Shown: positions 9,373 to 19,638, counted from the stretch's first letter. The stretch: DNA of 64,000 nucleotides from Pseudoalteromonas shioyasakiensis (GCF_024518675.1 NZ_JANIGL010000002.1:1-64000); one strand, 5' to 3'. A program made the numbers and translations. The notes: generated by a model not told the origin, from the sequence alone.

Positions 9373-10341
9373 ATGTCTACAATTTTTGAAGATAATTCAC
9401 TCAGTATTGGTAACACACCATTAGTTAAACTTAACCGAGTTACTTCAGGTAACGTATTCGCTAAAATTGAATCTCGTAATCCTAGCTTCAGTGTTAAGTG
9501 CCGTATCGGTGCATCAATGATTTGGGAAGCTGAAAAATCAGGACAATTAACACAAGATAAAGAACTAATTGAGCCGACTTCAGGTAATACGGGTATCGCA
9601 CTGGCTTTTGTTGCTGCATCTCGCGGTTATAAATTGACCCTAACTATGCCTAACACAATGAGTCTAGAACGTCGTAAGCTATTAAAAGCACTGGGCGCTA
9701 ATTTAGTACTGACCGATGGTGCGAAAGGTATGAATGGCGCTATCGAAAAAGCAAAAGAAATCCAAGCTAGCGATCCTGAAAAGTTCATCTTATTACAACA
9801 ATTTGAAAACCCAGCAAACCCTAAGATTCACTTTGAAACGACTGGCCCTGAAATTTTCAATGCAACAGATGGTAAAGTTGACTTTTTCGTAGCCGGTGTT
9901 GGTACAGGCGGCACCATTACGGGTGTTAGCCGTTATTTAAAACTTGAAAAAGGCTTAGATGTAAAATCAATCGCAGTCGAGCCGACTAATTCGCCCGTTA
10001 TTAGCCAAACTCTTGCGGGTGAAGAAGTTAAACCAGGCCCACATAAAATTCAGGGAATTGGCGCAGGCTTTATTCCTGGAAACCTAGATTTAGACGTGAT
10101 TGACGCGGCTGAGCAAGTATCAAATGAAGATGCAATTGCTATGGCGCATCAACTGATGAAGGACGAAGGTATTTTAGTGGGTATTTCATCTGGTGCAGCC
10201 GTTGTAGCTGCAAAACGCATTGCTGAACTACCAGAAAATGCTGATAAAAATATCGTGGTTATTTTACCAAGTGCAACTGAGCGCTATTTATCTAGCCCAC
10301 TATTTGCTGAAGAGTTCTCAGAGCAAGAACTTGTACAGTAA
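9373..10341 (+). CDS. cysK: Cysteine synthase A (O-acetylserine sulfhydrylase)
   Basis: The enzyme forms cysteine from O-acetylserine and sulfide using PLP. The 322-aa protein has the PLP lysine Lys42 in the family position ([10 protein letters not shown]), the substrate loop [11 protein letters not shown] near 69-79, the phosphate-binding GTGGTITG near 178-185, and GISSGAA near 272. Length matches CysK of E. coli. It is monocistronic with a perfect terminator downstream. CysB control is likely from the family, but I cannot define a site. Confidence 0.96.
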   Translation: MSTIFEDNSLSIGNTPLVKLNRVTSGNVFAKIESRNPSFSVKCRIGASMIWEAEKSGQLTQDKELIEPTSGNTGIALAFVAASRGYKLTLTMPNTMSLERRKLLKALGANLVLTDGAKGMNGAIEKAKEIQASDPEKFILLQQFENPANPKIHFETTGPEIFNATDGKVDFFVAGVGTGGTITGVSRYLKLEKGLDVKSIAVEPTNSPVISQTLAGEEVKPGPHKIQGIGAGFIPGNLDLDVIDAAEQVSNEDAIAMAHQLMKDEGILVGISSGAAVVAAKRIAELPENADKNIVVILPSATERYLSSPLFAEEFSEQELVQ

Positions 10342-10356
10342 TAACAACAGCATATT

Positions 10357-10386
10357 TAAAAGGATGTCAATTGACATCCTTTTTTA
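10357..10386 (+). terminator. Terminator of cysK
   Basis: AGGATGTCAA and TTGACATCCT form a perfect stem flanked by A and T tracts, 16 bp after the stop codon. Confidence 0.9.
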
Positions 10387-10485
10387 TTATTTATAGCCAA
10401 ATAAACAACTATTATATGTGATTAACTTTACATATTACGCGTTTAGACTCACACTAAATCATCAATAATAATTCAACTATTGCGA

Positions 10486-10926
10486 ATGAAACTCTTTCTA
10501 ACTATTTGCGCATTTGTTTGTGCACTCATGCTACAAGGCTGTAGCGATGACGGGACCCCGTCTGGTGAAAACAATACCCCTGGTGAAAGTGCCACGCTCT
10601 ATTTTGATACCTTATACAATAGCAAAGATCTAAACAAAGCCATGACCATGGCCACACCAAAACTTGCTCGTATTATGAAGTCGTACGGTACAGCAAAGCA
10701 ATTTGCACGTAACCTAGTAAATATGCAATACGATGAAGTTGTTATCGAAGTAGACATGACAAATATGAGTTTGCGCGAACAATATGGCGATAAAGCAAAT
10801 ATTAACTTAATTTTTACCGGTTATTTTAATGGTAATAAAGTTGATGATATGCGCAGCGTAAAAATGATCCGCAAAAAAGGCAAATGGTACGTTGATAAAA
10901 TCAACCCTGACCCATTTGCCAGATAA
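10486..10926 (+). CDS. Small lipoprotein, unknown function
   Basis: This is a predicted lipoprotein of about 146 aa: a hydrophobic signal sequence ends in the lipobox LQGC (Cys about 19), followed by an acidic linker. The remaining about 110 residues look like a small alpha/beta domain of the NTF2/DUF4878-like kind (ATLYFDTLYNSKDLNKAMTMATPKL...GKWYVDKINPDP), where the ending resembles the usual W-x-V-D/x-I pattern. The ATG at 10486 is chosen over an in-frame TTG two codons earlier. Monocistronic. Family assignment is tentative. Confidence 0.65.
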   Translation: MKLFLTICAFVCALMLQGCSDDGTPSGENNTPGESATLYFDTLYNSKDLNKAMTMATPKLARIMKSYGTAKQFARNLVNMQYDEVVIEVDMTNMSLREQYGDKANINLIFTGYFNGNKVDDMRSVKMIRKKGKWYVDKINPDPFAR

Positions 10927-10938
10927 AATTTAACACTT

Positions 10939-10966
10939 AAAAGCCTTGCTCAACGCAAGGCTTTTT
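10939..10966. terminator. Bidirectional terminator
   Basis: AAAGCCTTGC pairs with GCAAGGCTTT around a 5-nt loop. It lies between the lipoprotein gene and the convergent fadE. Confidence 0.88.
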
Positions 10967-10969
10967 AAC

Positions 10970-13246
10970 TTATAACTCACCCTCTTTATAGTTATCAACC
11001 GCAATAGCCTGTTTTCTTAGTTCATTAGCGTCACTAAGTCTTTGCCCTTCTTCGGCTGTAATAAGCTGTTTTTCAATAGCGTCATTAATTGCTGTTGCAA
11101 TGTCGGCGTTACGGTTTAGCGTTCCTTCACGTTGCCATTTTTTCAAACGTTTAAATGCATTAGCGGTATCATGCATTGCAATAAATGCATTTTCCATCAC
11201 CCCAGTGCCAGCATTTTCGTCAACATAACATAAGTGAGTTAAACGGTTTCTAAATACCCCCGGTTTGGTCATGTGCTCACATACGGCTTGTGCAATCTCA
11301 TCACTAGGACGGTGATAATGATTACCTAGAGGGAATACAATACGTTTAAGCAAAAAGTTAACCACTGGGTTTGAAAAGTTTTTAAAGAAGCCATCAAACG
11401 CTTGACCAATTTCAAACAGGGAGCGCTCTACAGAATATTGCACAAATGCTAAATCAGCTTGTTGGCGACCTTCATCTTCAAATCGTTTTAACACCGTTGA
11501 CGCTAGATAAAGATGGCTCAGAACATCACCTAAGCGAGCAGAAATCATTTCTTTACGTTTTAACTCCCCACCTAAAATCAACATGGCAACGTCTGTGCAA
11601 AACGCTAAACCTCGGCTCATTCTACCAAGCTGTTTATAATAGATAGCTGTGGCACCACATACTGGTGATTTAGCAAAATAACTGCGGGTTAAGCCATGAA
11701 TAAATGCCATACCCGCATTTGTACCTGCAAATAAAATATGCTGCAGTAATAATGCATCGAACTCTTTTAATGCAACATCATCATCTTCCATTGCTGCCGC
11801 TTCCATTTCCTTTAGTACGAATGGGTGGCAGCGAGTTGCACCTTGTCCAAAAATCATCAAGTTACGGGTTAGAATATTGGCGCCTTCAACTGTAATAGAC
11901 ACTGGAATTCCCATATACCCGTGAGCTAAATAATTATTTGGGCCAACTTGTATGCCTTTGCCTGAATGAATATCCATGGCATCGTTCATAACTGTACGAC
12001 CCATTTCAGTCATATGGTATTTAGCAATAGCCGTTACCACTGACGGGCTTAATTTAAGGTCGATTGCACCTGCTGTCATTAATCTGCAGGCTTCTAGGCT
12101 GTAAGTTAACCCACCTATCCGTGCCAGTGCTTCTTGTACTCCCTCAAATTGGCCAATTGATAAACCAAATTGTTGGCGCACCATGGCATATGCAGACGTC
12201 ATACGCGCGCATAAATGCCCAGTCGCACTGCTTAGTGCAGGCAATGAAATACCTCGACCTGCACTTAAACACTCTACCAACATGCGCCAACCACGGCCTG
12301 CGCCCTGTTGCCCACCGATAATCCAATCTAACGGAATAAACACATCTTTGCCGTATGTGGTGCCGTTCATAAATGCCATATTAAGTGGGTAATGGCGTTC
12401 GCCTGTTTCAACACCTGGGTGGTCAGTCGGGATCAACGCACAGGTAATACCCAACTCTTTATGCTTGCCTAATAAACCATCTGGGTCATACATTTTAAAA
12501 GCAAGGCCAAGTACTGTGGCCACAGGCGCTAATGTTATATAACGCTTTGACCAATTTAAACGTAAGCCAATGACTTCTTCACCATTAAAATCACCTTTAC
12601 AGACCACGCCAGAATCAGGAATGCTGCCGGCATCAGAACCGGCTTCAGGCCCAGTCAGTGCAAAGCATGGTACATCTTCACCGGTAGCAAGAGTTGGTAA
12701 CCACCGTTGCTGCTGTTCTTTAGTACCGTAATGCAGTAAAAGCTCACCCGGACCTAAACTATTAGGTACCATAACGGTAACCGCTGCCGTTAAACTTTTG
12801 GTCGCAATTTTAGCCACTATGGTCGAGTTGGCTATAGCCGAGAACTGACGACCGCCAAATTCTTCTGGAATAATAAGTGCAAAAAAGCCTTGTATTTTTA
12901 AGTAATCCCACACTTCTTTTGGCAGGTCTTTGTCTTTTTGTACTATTTGATAGTCATCTAGCATCGCAAGCAATGTTTCAACTTCATTATCTAAAAAAGC
13001 ACGCTCTTTTTCGCTGAGCTCTGGTTTAGGATAGCTATGTAACACCTGCCAGTCAGGGTTACCGCTAAATAGCTCACCATCCCACCAAACATCACCTGCT
13101 TCCATCGCTTCACGCTCGGTTTGTGATAAAGGGGGTAACACTTTTTTAAAAAACTTAAATGCAGGGCGACTAATTAAATTCATGCGGATATCTTTTACCG
13201 CAAAAATAACTATCACCACGACCAGTAATAATATGAACACTGACAT
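10970..13246 (-). CDS. fadE: Acyl-CoA dehydrogenase, FadE type
   Basis: This FAD-dependent enzyme catalyses the first step of fatty-acid beta-oxidation. At 758 aa it belongs to the long FadE class rather than the 380-aa classic class. It has an N-terminal hydrophobic segment (residues 1-17), acyl-CoA dehydrogenase motifs CFALTGPEAGSDAG (about 190-205) and GRGISLPALSSATG (about 330), and a C-terminal extension typical of FadE. It is a monocistronic gene, divergent from the M2 peptidase. Fatty-acid control (FadR or PsrA) is expected from relatives, but no site was identified. Confidence 0.92.
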   Translation of the reverse strand: MSVFILLLVVVIVIFAVKDIRMNLISRPAFKFFKKVLPPLSQTEREAMEAGDVWWDGELFSGNPDWQVLHSYPKPELSEKERAFLDNEVETLLAMLDDYQIVQKDKDLPKEVWDYLKIQGFFALIIPEEFGGRQFSAIANSTIVAKIATKSLTAAVTVMVPNSLGPGELLLHYGTKEQQQRWLPTLATGEDVPCFALTGPEAGSDAGSIPDSGVVCKGDFNGEEVIGLRLNWSKRYITLAPVATVLGLAFKMYDPDGLLGKHKELGITCALIPTDHPGVETGERHYPLNMAFMNGTTYGKDVFIPLDWIIGGQQGAGRGWRMLVECLSAGRGISLPALSSATGHLCARMTSAYAMVRQQFGLSIGQFEGVQEALARIGGLTYSLEACRLMTAGAIDLKLSPSVVTAIAKYHMTEMGRTVMNDAMDIHSGKGIQVGPNNYLAHGYMGIPVSITVEGANILTRNLMIFGQGATRCHPFVLKEMEAAAMEDDDVALKEFDALLLQHILFAGTNAGMAFIHGLTRSYFAKSPVCGATAIYYKQLGRMSRGLAFCTDVAMLILGGELKRKEMISARLGDVLSHLYLASTVLKRFEDEGRQQADLAFVQYSVERSLFEIGQAFDGFFKNFSNPVVNFLLKRIVFPLGNHYHRPSDEIAQAVCEHMTKPGVFRNRLTHLCYVDENAGTGVMENAFIAMHDTANAFKRLKKWQREGTLNRNADIATAINDAIEKQLITAEEGQRLSDANELRKQAIAVDNYKEGEL

Positions 13247-13422
13247 GGAAACTATCCTTTGATTTAATGAAAATGACTTGCTTCAATTATGACCGATCCT
13301 TTTATAAATACAATGTCACTGCCAATATCGTCTACAGTTTTGGCAACTCACTTGATAAATTTTGCCTAAGCAAAAGACACTGCTATTATCCTACTCGATT
13401 AATAACAAATATAAGGGTAAAC

Positions 13423-15267
13423 ATGACTACTCCACATTTTAAGCTTAGCTTAAGCGCCATCATGGTCGCGAGCACACTAGCTCTAACAGGTTGCAATCAG
13501 GACGCAACAAAAACCACAACAACCACAGTGACCCCTGCCCCTGTTAGCGCACAAGACGCGCAGGCTTTTATTGATAAAGCAGAGCAAGAACTCAGCGCAC
13601 TTTACTTAGAATCAAGCCGTGCAGAATGGATTTACGCAAACTTTATAACACACGATACTGCAGCACTTTCTGCTGAAGTAAACCGCAAAATGACCGAAGC
13701 TGTTGTGCGTCTTGCCAATGAAGCGGCAAAGTTTGACGAATTAGAGCTTGAGTACGATGCACGCCGTAAGCTAAATAAACTAAAACTGGCACTGACTTTA
13801 CCTGCACCTCAAGATGCCGATAAAACAGCAAAGCTTTCGCAACTTGTTGCTGAGCTAGGCGGTTTATATGGCAAAGGTAAATACTGTAAAGAAGACGGCT
13901 CATGCTTAAGCTTAGGTGACATGACAGCAACAATGGCGAGCAGCCGTGATTACAATGAACTCCTTGATTTATGGCAAGGCTGGCGTCAAGTTTCAAAACC
14001 GATGCGCCCACTGTATGAACAACAAGTCGCACTGACAAATGAAGGTGCAAAAGAGCTTGGTTACGCAGACACGGGTGCCATGTGGCGTAGTAAATATGAT
14101 ATGCCTGCGGATGATTTTGCCACCGAACTTGACCGTATTTGGGGTCAGGTAAAACCGCTATATGACTCATTACACTGCCATGTTCGCGCTAAGCTTGGCG
14201 AAAAGTATGGTGAAGATAAAGTACCACAAGATCAACCAATCCCAGCACACCTATTAGGCAATATGTGGGCACAAACATGGGGTAATATTTACGATGTGGT
14301 TGCGCCTGAAAATGCAGATCCAGGTTATGATGTGACCGCTTTACTCGCCGAACATAATTATGATGAACTAAAAATGGTTCGTGGCGCAGAAAAATTCTTT
14401 ACATCTATGGGCTTCGATCCCCTACCAGAGACATTCTACGAACGTTCATTGTTTACAAAGCCGCAAGATCGTGACGTACAGTGCCATGCCTCAGCATGGA
14501 ATATTGATAGTAAAGACGACCTGCGTATAAAAATGTGTATTCAACGCACTGGCGAAGAGTTTTCGGTAATTCACCATGAACTTGGCCACAACTTTTACCA
14601 ACGAGCCTACAATACGCAACCACTATATTATCAAGAAAGCGCTAACGATGGTTTCCATGAAGCAATCGGTGACACCATAGCCCTGTCTGTTACACCCGGT
14701 TATCTAAAAGAAATTGGCTTATTAGAGCAAGTTCCTGATGAATCAAAAGACATTGGCCTATTAATGAAAATGGCACTGGATAAAGTTGCCTTTATTCCGT
14801 TTGGCCTGCTCGTTGACCAATGGCGCTGGAAAGTATTCTCTGGTGAAGTCACACCAGCTAACTATAACCAAGCTTGGTGGGATTTACGTCAGAAATACCA
14901 AGGGGTACAAGCGCCAATTGCACGTACTGAGTCTGACTTTGATCCAGGTGCAAAATACCATGTACCAGGTAACACACCTTATACCCGCTATTTCTTAGCA
15001 CATATCTTACAATTTGATTTCCACCGTAGCCTGTGTGAAATAGCAGGTAACGAAGAAGCAATTCACCGCTGCTCTGTATATAACTCAAAAGAAGCAGGTG
15101 AAAAGCTTAACGCGATGCTAGAAATGGGGTCAAGCAGACCTTGGCAAGAAGCACTCGCCACGGTAACCGGTAAATCTGAAATGGATGCTACGGCACTACT
15201 GGATTATTTTGCGCCATTACAAAAATACTTAGATGAACAAAACCAAGGCCGCCAATGTGGCTGGTAA
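13423..15267 (+). CDS. Exported M2-family zinc metallopeptidase (ACE-like dipeptidyl carboxypeptidase)
   Basis: This is a 614-aa lipoprotein-type peptidase. The ATG at 13423 is chosen because AAGGG precedes it and it starts a good lipoprotein signal (MTTPHFKLSLSAIMVASTLALTGC); the in-frame ATG 156 bp upstream adds non-signal sequence. The zinc motif HELGH is at residues 385-389, followed by the third-ligand region ESANDGFHEAIGD about 24 residues on. This is the layout of angiotensin-converting-enzyme relatives. It probably removes C-terminal dipeptides from peptides in the periplasm. Monocistronic. Confidence 0.92.
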   Translation: MTTPHFKLSLSAIMVASTLALTGCNQDATKTTTTTVTPAPVSAQDAQAFIDKAEQELSALYLESSRAEWIYANFITHDTAALSAEVNRKMTEAVVRLANEAAKFDELELEYDARRKLNKLKLALTLPAPQDADKTAKLSQLVAELGGLYGKGKYCKEDGSCLSLGDMTATMASSRDYNELLDLWQGWRQVSKPMRPLYEQQVALTNEGAKELGYADTGAMWRSKYDMPADDFATELDRIWGQVKPLYDSLHCHVRAKLGEKYGEDKVPQDQPIPAHLLGNMWAQTWGNIYDVVAPENADPGYDVTALLAEHNYDELKMVRGAEKFFTSMGFDPLPETFYERSLFTKPQDRDVQCHASAWNIDSKDDLRIKMCIQRTGEEFSVIHHELGHNFYQRAYNTQPLYYQESANDGFHEAIGDTIALSVTPGYLKEIGLLEQVPDESKDIGLLMKMALDKVAFIPFGLLVDQWRWKVFSGEVTPANYNQAWWDLRQKYQGVQAPIARTESDFDPGAKYHVPGNTPYTRYFLAHILQFDFHRSLCEIAGNEEAIHRCSVYNSKEAGEKLNAMLEMGSSRPWQEALATVTGKSEMDATALLDYFAPLQKYLDEQNQGRQCGW

Positions 15268-15291
15268 GCTAAGTTTTTAATAGTAAAGTCA

Positions 15292-15324
15292 TTAAGCCCG
15301 TGCCCTACGGGCTTAGTTTTTTAT
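15292..15324 (+). terminator. Terminator of the M2 peptidase gene
   Basis: TAAGCCCGT pairs with ACGGGCTTA around a 5-nt loop, followed by a T tract. Confidence 0.85.
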
Positions 15325-15470
15325 CTAGCCACTCTTTTCTGCGCACAGACATTTCAGCACAAACATTCGTATTCACCTTCATCATTCAACATCGTATATA
15401 ACCTCCCACAGTTAATTGGCATGACAAAAAATGAAAACATTAAATTTCAACTCTTATTTTTATTTTATCA

Positions 15471-15520
15471 ATTGGTATGGTTGATTTAATTAATTGGTCT
15501 GTTATATTTTGTAAATTGGT
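15471..15520 (+). promoter_or_regulatory. ATTGGT half-sites spaced 22 bp, upstream of alginate lyase
   Basis: ATTGGT occurs at 15471, 15493 and 15515, exactly 22 bp apart, with a related ATTGGC at 15415. ATTGGTAT is a half of the ATTGGTATACCAAT operator type used by GntR-family uronate regulators (UxuR/ExuR). Regulation by such a factor is an inference. Confidence 0.4.
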
Positions 15521-15552
15521 TTTAACACACACGTAAAATTAAAGAGACAAAA

Positions 15553-16665
15553 ATGAAAAATAATCGACTTAAGCAATTTGCTTTTTATGGTACGGTGATA
15601 CCGCTTTCTCTTTCAATGCTAGCAGCATGTAGCAGCAACGGCGGCGAAAAACCTCAAAATACTGGCAATAGCGCCAACTTAGTCCCTGCCGATAAATTTG
15701 ATCTTAGCCACTGGAAAATTACATTACCAATAGATCAGGACGGCAACGGTAAAATTGACGAAGTTGATGTAGAAGAAATTCAAACCTATGCTCACCCTGA
15801 TTATTTTTATTTAGATGAGCAAGGCGGCATGGTATTTACCAGCCCAAATAAAGCAATTACAACGGCGACTTCAAGTAATACTCGTAGTGAATTACGTCAA
15901 ATGATCCGTGGTACAAATACTAAAATTAAAACAAAAAATTCTCGCAACAACTTTGCGCTTGCTGCCCACCCGCTATCAGAAAGATTTGGCTCAGTTGGCG
16001 GAAAAATGTCTGCCACACTAAAAGTTGATCATGTTGCTGTTCGTGCCGGTTACCCAGATAAGCCACCTGCCTATAGCGTCGTCGTTGGACAGATCCACGC
16101 AGGTAAAGACAAAGCGTTAATTGAGAAAGACTTTGGCTTTGGTTGGGGCAACGAACCGATTAAAGTTTACTATAAAAAATGGCCAGATCACGAAACCGGA
16201 TCTGTATTTTGGAACTACGAACGTAACTTACCAAAAGATGATCCAAATCGTACTGATATCACCTACCCAGTTTGGGGTAATACCTGGAAGAACCCTGAAG
16301 AGCCTGGCGCTGCGGGTATCGCCCTTGGTGAAGAGTTTAGCTACGAAATCAATGTGTATGAAAGCACAATGCACCTGACATTTACTGCAAAAGGTAAACC
16401 AACAGTAAAATACGCTATTGATTTATCAAACAACGTCGATGCTAACGGTGAAGTTGATAAATACGATCACCCGTTAGGTTACTTAGCTGACTGGCATTAC
16501 TTTAAAGCCGGTGCTTATAACCAATGTAGCACCAAAGATTCACCGGGTGGTTGGTACACAGCCTGCCCTGGTACTGGTGACTGGGAAACAGACAAAGCCA
16601 ATGGTGACTACACACAAGTTACTTTTTCAAAGCTCGTGCTTAGTGACGCAACCCCTGTAAATTAA
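15553..16665 (+). CDS. Alginate lyase, polysaccharide lyase family 7, lipoprotein
   Basis: This secreted enzyme cleaves alginate by beta-elimination. The 370-aa protein has a lipoprotein signal with lipobox LAAC (Cys26), then one PL7 domain. The three PL7 signature blocks are all present: RSELR (111-115), QIH (180-182) and YFKAGAYNQ (316-324), so the catalytic Arg, Gln, His and Tyr positions are intact. In known PL7 enzymes QIH goes with activity on G-containing blocks. No carbohydrate-binding module is seen. It stands alone, without a neighbouring alginate operon. Confidence 0.93.
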   Translation: MKNNRLKQFAFYGTVIPLSLSMLAACSSNGGEKPQNTGNSANLVPADKFDLSHWKITLPIDQDGNGKIDEVDVEEIQTYAHPDYFYLDEQGGMVFTSPNKAITTATSSNTRSELRQMIRGTNTKIKTKNSRNNFALAAHPLSERFGSVGGKMSATLKVDHVAVRAGYPDKPPAYSVVVGQIHAGKDKALIEKDFGFGWGNEPIKVYYKKWPDHETGSVFWNYERNLPKDDPNRTDITYPVWGNTWKNPEEPGAAGIALGEEFSYEINVYESTMHLTFTAKGKPTVKYAIDLSNNVDANGEVDKYDHPLGYLADWHYFKAGAYNQCSTKDSPGGWYTACPGTGDWETDKANGDYTQVTFSKLVLSDATPVN

Positions 16666-16685
16666 GATAAAAGATTCCCCTGAAC

Positions 16686-16712
16686 AAAAGCCTGTATTTT
16701 TACAGGCTTTTA
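16686..16712. terminator. Bidirectional terminator
   Basis: AAAGCCTGTA pairs with TACAGGCTTT around a T-rich loop, between the alginate lyase and the convergent M48 gene. Confidence 0.87.
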
Positions 16713-16732
16713 TCATTTAAACACAAGTCAAA

Positions 16733-17530
16733 TTACAAGGTACACTGAGGGTTTTTACCCGAGTTATTTGCCGCTTTTTTCTCTGTTAATGCCTCTGACA
16801 TATTCGCCTGCAGTTCTTTAATTCGATTGCCCGGCGCTGGGTGAGTCGACATAAACTCAGGAGTTTCACCACTGCCAGCTTGACTCATATTTTGCCAAAG
16901 GGTTACAGACTCTTGTGGATCAAAACCCGCCTTTGCCATTAGGTCTAAGCCAATGATATCTGCTTCGGATTCATGTGAACGGCTAAACGGTAAAATAACT
17001 CCGTACTGAGCGCCTAAACCTAAAGCTTGCATAATTTCGCCACGGTATTGCACATTACCCATATCCAATGCTGCACTGCCCACTTGCATACCGGTTTGTA
17101 AAATTGAACTTTGTGATACGCGCTCGTTAGAATGCTCTGCAATGACATGACCCACTTCGTGACCGATAACAGTTGCAAGTTGATCTTGGTTTTTAGCGAC
17201 TTGTAATAACCCTGTATGCACACCAATATAGCCACCTGGTAAAGCGAATGCGTTGGCAGAGTCTTCTTCAAACACCACCACTTCCCACTGCTGAGTTGCA
17301 TATTGTTGAGGTAGTACGGCAATCACATCTTCAGCAATACATTTAACGTATGCATTAACCGCAGGATCATTATTAATTTGTTGGTTTTGCTTCATATCTG
17401 CAAAACTTTGTTGGCCCATTTGACTCATTTCTTGATCAGAATAAAGTGCAACTTGAGTACGGCCGGTTGGTGATGTCTTACAGCCAGCTAAAACCGCGGT
17501 TGCTAGTACTGCTAACATTAATTTTTTCAT
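16733..17530 (-). CDS. M48-family metallopeptidase lipoprotein (LoiP/YggG-like)
   Basis: This is a 265-aa outer-membrane or periplasmic zinc protease of the type that trims damaged envelope proteins. The lipoprotein signal has lipobox LAGC (Cys17). The zinc motif HEVGH is at 124-128 and the third ligand is in the downstream SHESEAD segment. Length matches LoiP. It is a single gene with its own terminator. Confidence 0.9.
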   Translation of the reverse strand: MKKLMLAVLATAVLAGCKTSPTGRTQVALYSDQEMSQMGQQSFADMKQNQQINNDPAVNAYVKCIAEDVIAVLPQQYATQQWEVVVFEEDSANAFALPGGYIGVHTGLLQVAKNQDQLATVIGHEVGHVIAEHSNERVSQSSILQTGMQVGSAALDMGNVQYRGEIMQALGLGAQYGVILPFSRSHESEADIIGLDLMAKAGFDPQESVTLWQNMSQAGSGETPEFMSTHPAPGNRIKELQANMSEALTEKKAANNSGKNPQCTL

Positions 17531-17723
17531 TGTATTCCCTCAACTTTATTCAATTACATAATGATAGCAATAATATAGCAAATCAGATCTTAATTTAATA
17601 TTACTAAAAATAGCCACATTGCAATTGCATGAATAATGTTAGTTAGCAAGCAAACTAAGTTCCGCTAACACCACTAGGCTGATATAATAACGGCTCAACT
17701 TAATTTAATCTTCCGAGTGGTTC

Positions 17724-18920
17724 ATGCAGGTTACAGGCTCTTTCAATAAGCGTATATTACTCCCTCTGTTGGCTAGCATCGTCGCTATAACCCCATTGGC
17801 AATTGATATGTATTTACCCGCCATGCTGGTTATTGCTAATGACTTAAATACAACGATGCCCAATGTGCAAATTTCGCTAAGTCTATACTTGGCAGGTTAC
17901 GCCGTTGGCATGCTATTTTTTGGCCCCATTGCCGACCAAATAGGCCGCCGGGTATTAGCTAAAGCTGGTTTAGCCCTATTTGGCCTAAGCTCTGTTGCAT
18001 TGGCCTTTTGTAATGATATACATTTATTTTGGGCACTTCGTGTAATACAAGCCTTTACTGGTGCAGCTGCCACCGTGGTGGTACCAGGGATTATTCGTCA
18101 TATCTACCAAAAAGACACCGCCAAAGGCATGTCTTATGTGTCGATGATCATGATGGTCGCACCATTAATTGCACCCACTGTCGGCTCGATGATTATGGGG
18201 TTTTCACATTGGCAAACTATCTTTCTCGTTCTAGCAAGCTATAGCTTTGTTATTTTAGCCTTGGCACAAATATACTTAATTGATATTCCAATTTTTAAAA
18301 GCCCAATGAAAGGCTTTGCACTGTTTTTTGATAGCTATAAAACCGTATTTAGTAATAAAGATGCACGGGCAGATATCGCCAGTTCAATGTTTGTATCGTT
18401 TGGCTTTTTTTGCTTTTTAACCGCCGTGCCATTTGTCTACCTGGATTATTTTAAAGTCTCTGAGCAACTGTTTGGATTATTGTTTGCCTTTAATGTCATG
18501 GCTTTAATGTTTGGTAACTTTTTAAACACCCGATTAGTGCCACGAATTGGTTCACGCAAAATGCTTTACTATGGCTTATTTGTCGGGTTTATTGCAGGAA
18601 GCTCGTTACTGAGTTTTAGTATTTTACACTTACCCTTGTATTTTATCGTAGCCGCAATTGCGCCATTAATGATGAGTTTAGGGGTCATTGCTAGTAACGC
18701 AGATGCCCTCATTTTAATGAAGTTTGAAGAAAAGTCAGGCACTGCCACCGCGGTTATAGGTACTTTACGTTTTGGTAGCGGTGCCTTGGTGGGGCCAATT
18801 TTAGCGCTTATGCACGCGCAAAGTGCAGTACCATTTTCAAGCCTAATGTTTAGTGCCTTGGTACTTACTTTAATTGCTCAGTTATGGCACCGTGCACGAG
18901 ACAAAAAAAATGCCTCATGA
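17724..18920 (+). CDS. Bcr/CflA-family multidrug efflux MFS transporter
   Basis: This is a 398-aa inner-membrane drug:proton antiporter with about 12 hydrophobic segments. Family features include the N-terminal PLAIDMYLPAML, the MFS motif A-like GPIADQIGRRVLAKAGL between helices 2 and 3, and RVIQAFTGAAATVVVPGIIRH in helix 4. Length is normal for Bcr. The stop codon lies inside the downstream terminator stem. Substrate is unknown. Confidence 0.88.
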   Translation: MQVTGSFNKRILLPLLASIVAITPLAIDMYLPAMLVIANDLNTTMPNVQISLSLYLAGYAVGMLFFGPIADQIGRRVLAKAGLALFGLSSVALAFCNDIHLFWALRVIQAFTGAAATVVVPGIIRHIYQKDTAKGMSYVSMIMMVAPLIAPTVGSMIMGFSHWQTIFLVLASYSFVILALAQIYLIDIPIFKSPMKGFALFFDSYKTVFSNKDARADIASSMFVSFGFFCFLTAVPFVYLDYFKVSEQLFGLLFAFNVMALMFGNFLNTRLVPRIGSRKMLYYGLFVGFIAGSSLLSFSILHLPLYFIVAAIAPLMMSLGVIASNADALILMKFEEKSGTATAVIGTLRFGSGALVGPILALMHAQSAVPFSSLMFSALVLTLIAQLWHRARDKKNAS

Positions 18921-18931
18921 TGAGGCATTTT
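18904..18931. terminator. Bidirectional terminator overlapping the MFS stop codon
   Basis: AAAAATGCCTCA pairs with TGAGGCATTTTT. The MFS stop codon TGA is inside the stem. It also terminates the convergent grpE. Confidence 0.88.
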
Positions 18932-18951
18932 TTCAAACTGTGAGTAACAAA

Positions 18952-19575
18952 TTATTCTGCAGCTTTAGACACCATCACCATGGCAGGACGTAATAGGCGA
19001 CCATTCAATGTGTAGCCTTTTTGCATAACCGCTAATACAGTATTAGGTGATACATCGTTACTTGGCTGGATAGACATTGCTTGATGAAACTCAGGGTTAA
19101 ACTGCTCACCTTGCGGGTTTACAATTTCAACGCCAAATTTAGCAACTGCGTCATTAAAGCTCTTAACCGTCATATCAATACCTTCAAGTAACGGCTTTAA
19201 CGTTTCATTTTCTTTATCTGAAAATTCAATTGCACGTTCTAGGTTATCAATAACAGGTAATAATTCGTTGGCGAATTTTTCGAGGGCAAACTTATGCGCC
19301 TTTTCTACGTCTTGTGCAGCACGACGACGAATGTTTTCAACATCTGCAGCAGCACGAACGACACCGTCTTTTTGATCATTAATAGTTTGTTTTGCAGCTT
19401 CAAGCTCAGCATAAAGCATCGCGATTTCAGCTTCTGGGCTGACTTCTTCAGTACCTTGTGCTTCGTGTGCATCAGCAGCTTCTACTGCGGCTTCAACATC
19501 AGCTTGCATTTGATCTAATTCTTCGTTGAGTTCAACGTCTTGTTCTTGCTCTGGTGATTTTGTCTGCTCAGACAT
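18952..19575 (-). CDS. grpE: Nucleotide exchange factor GrpE
   Basis: GrpE releases ADP from DnaK in the Hsp70 cycle. The 207-aa protein has an acidic, low-complexity N-terminus (residues 1-45), a long coiled coil (about 50-110) and the conserved C-terminal beta-domain block ([45 protein letters not shown]). It is preceded by a sigma32-type heat-shock promoter and an HrcA-like gene. No dnaK or dnaJ is in this window. Confidence 0.96.
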   Translation of the reverse strand: MSEQTKSPEQEQDVELNEELDQMQADVEAAVEAADAHEAQGTEEVSPEAEIAMLYAELEAAKQTINDQKDGVVRAAADVENIRRRAAQDVEKAHKFALEKFANELLPVIDNLERAIEFSDKENETLKPLLEGIDMTVKSFNDAVAKFGVEIVNPQGEQFNPEFHQAMSIQPSNDVSPNTVLAVMQKGYTLNGRLLRPAMVMVSKAAE

Positions 19576-19609
19576 AACTTAAGTACTCCAATTCTTTACA
19601 ATTGCGATA

Positions 19610-19638
19610 ATTATGGGGATTGAATCAAAAGATTCAAG
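19610..19638 (-). promoter_or_regulatory. Sigma32 heat-shock promoter of grpE
   Basis: On the minus strand CTTGAA (19633-19638) is separated by 14 bp from CCCCATAAT (19610-19618), a near-perfect RpoH promoter. The -35 element overlaps the stop codon of the HrcA-like gene, so grpE can be expressed alone on heat shock. Confidence 0.8.
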
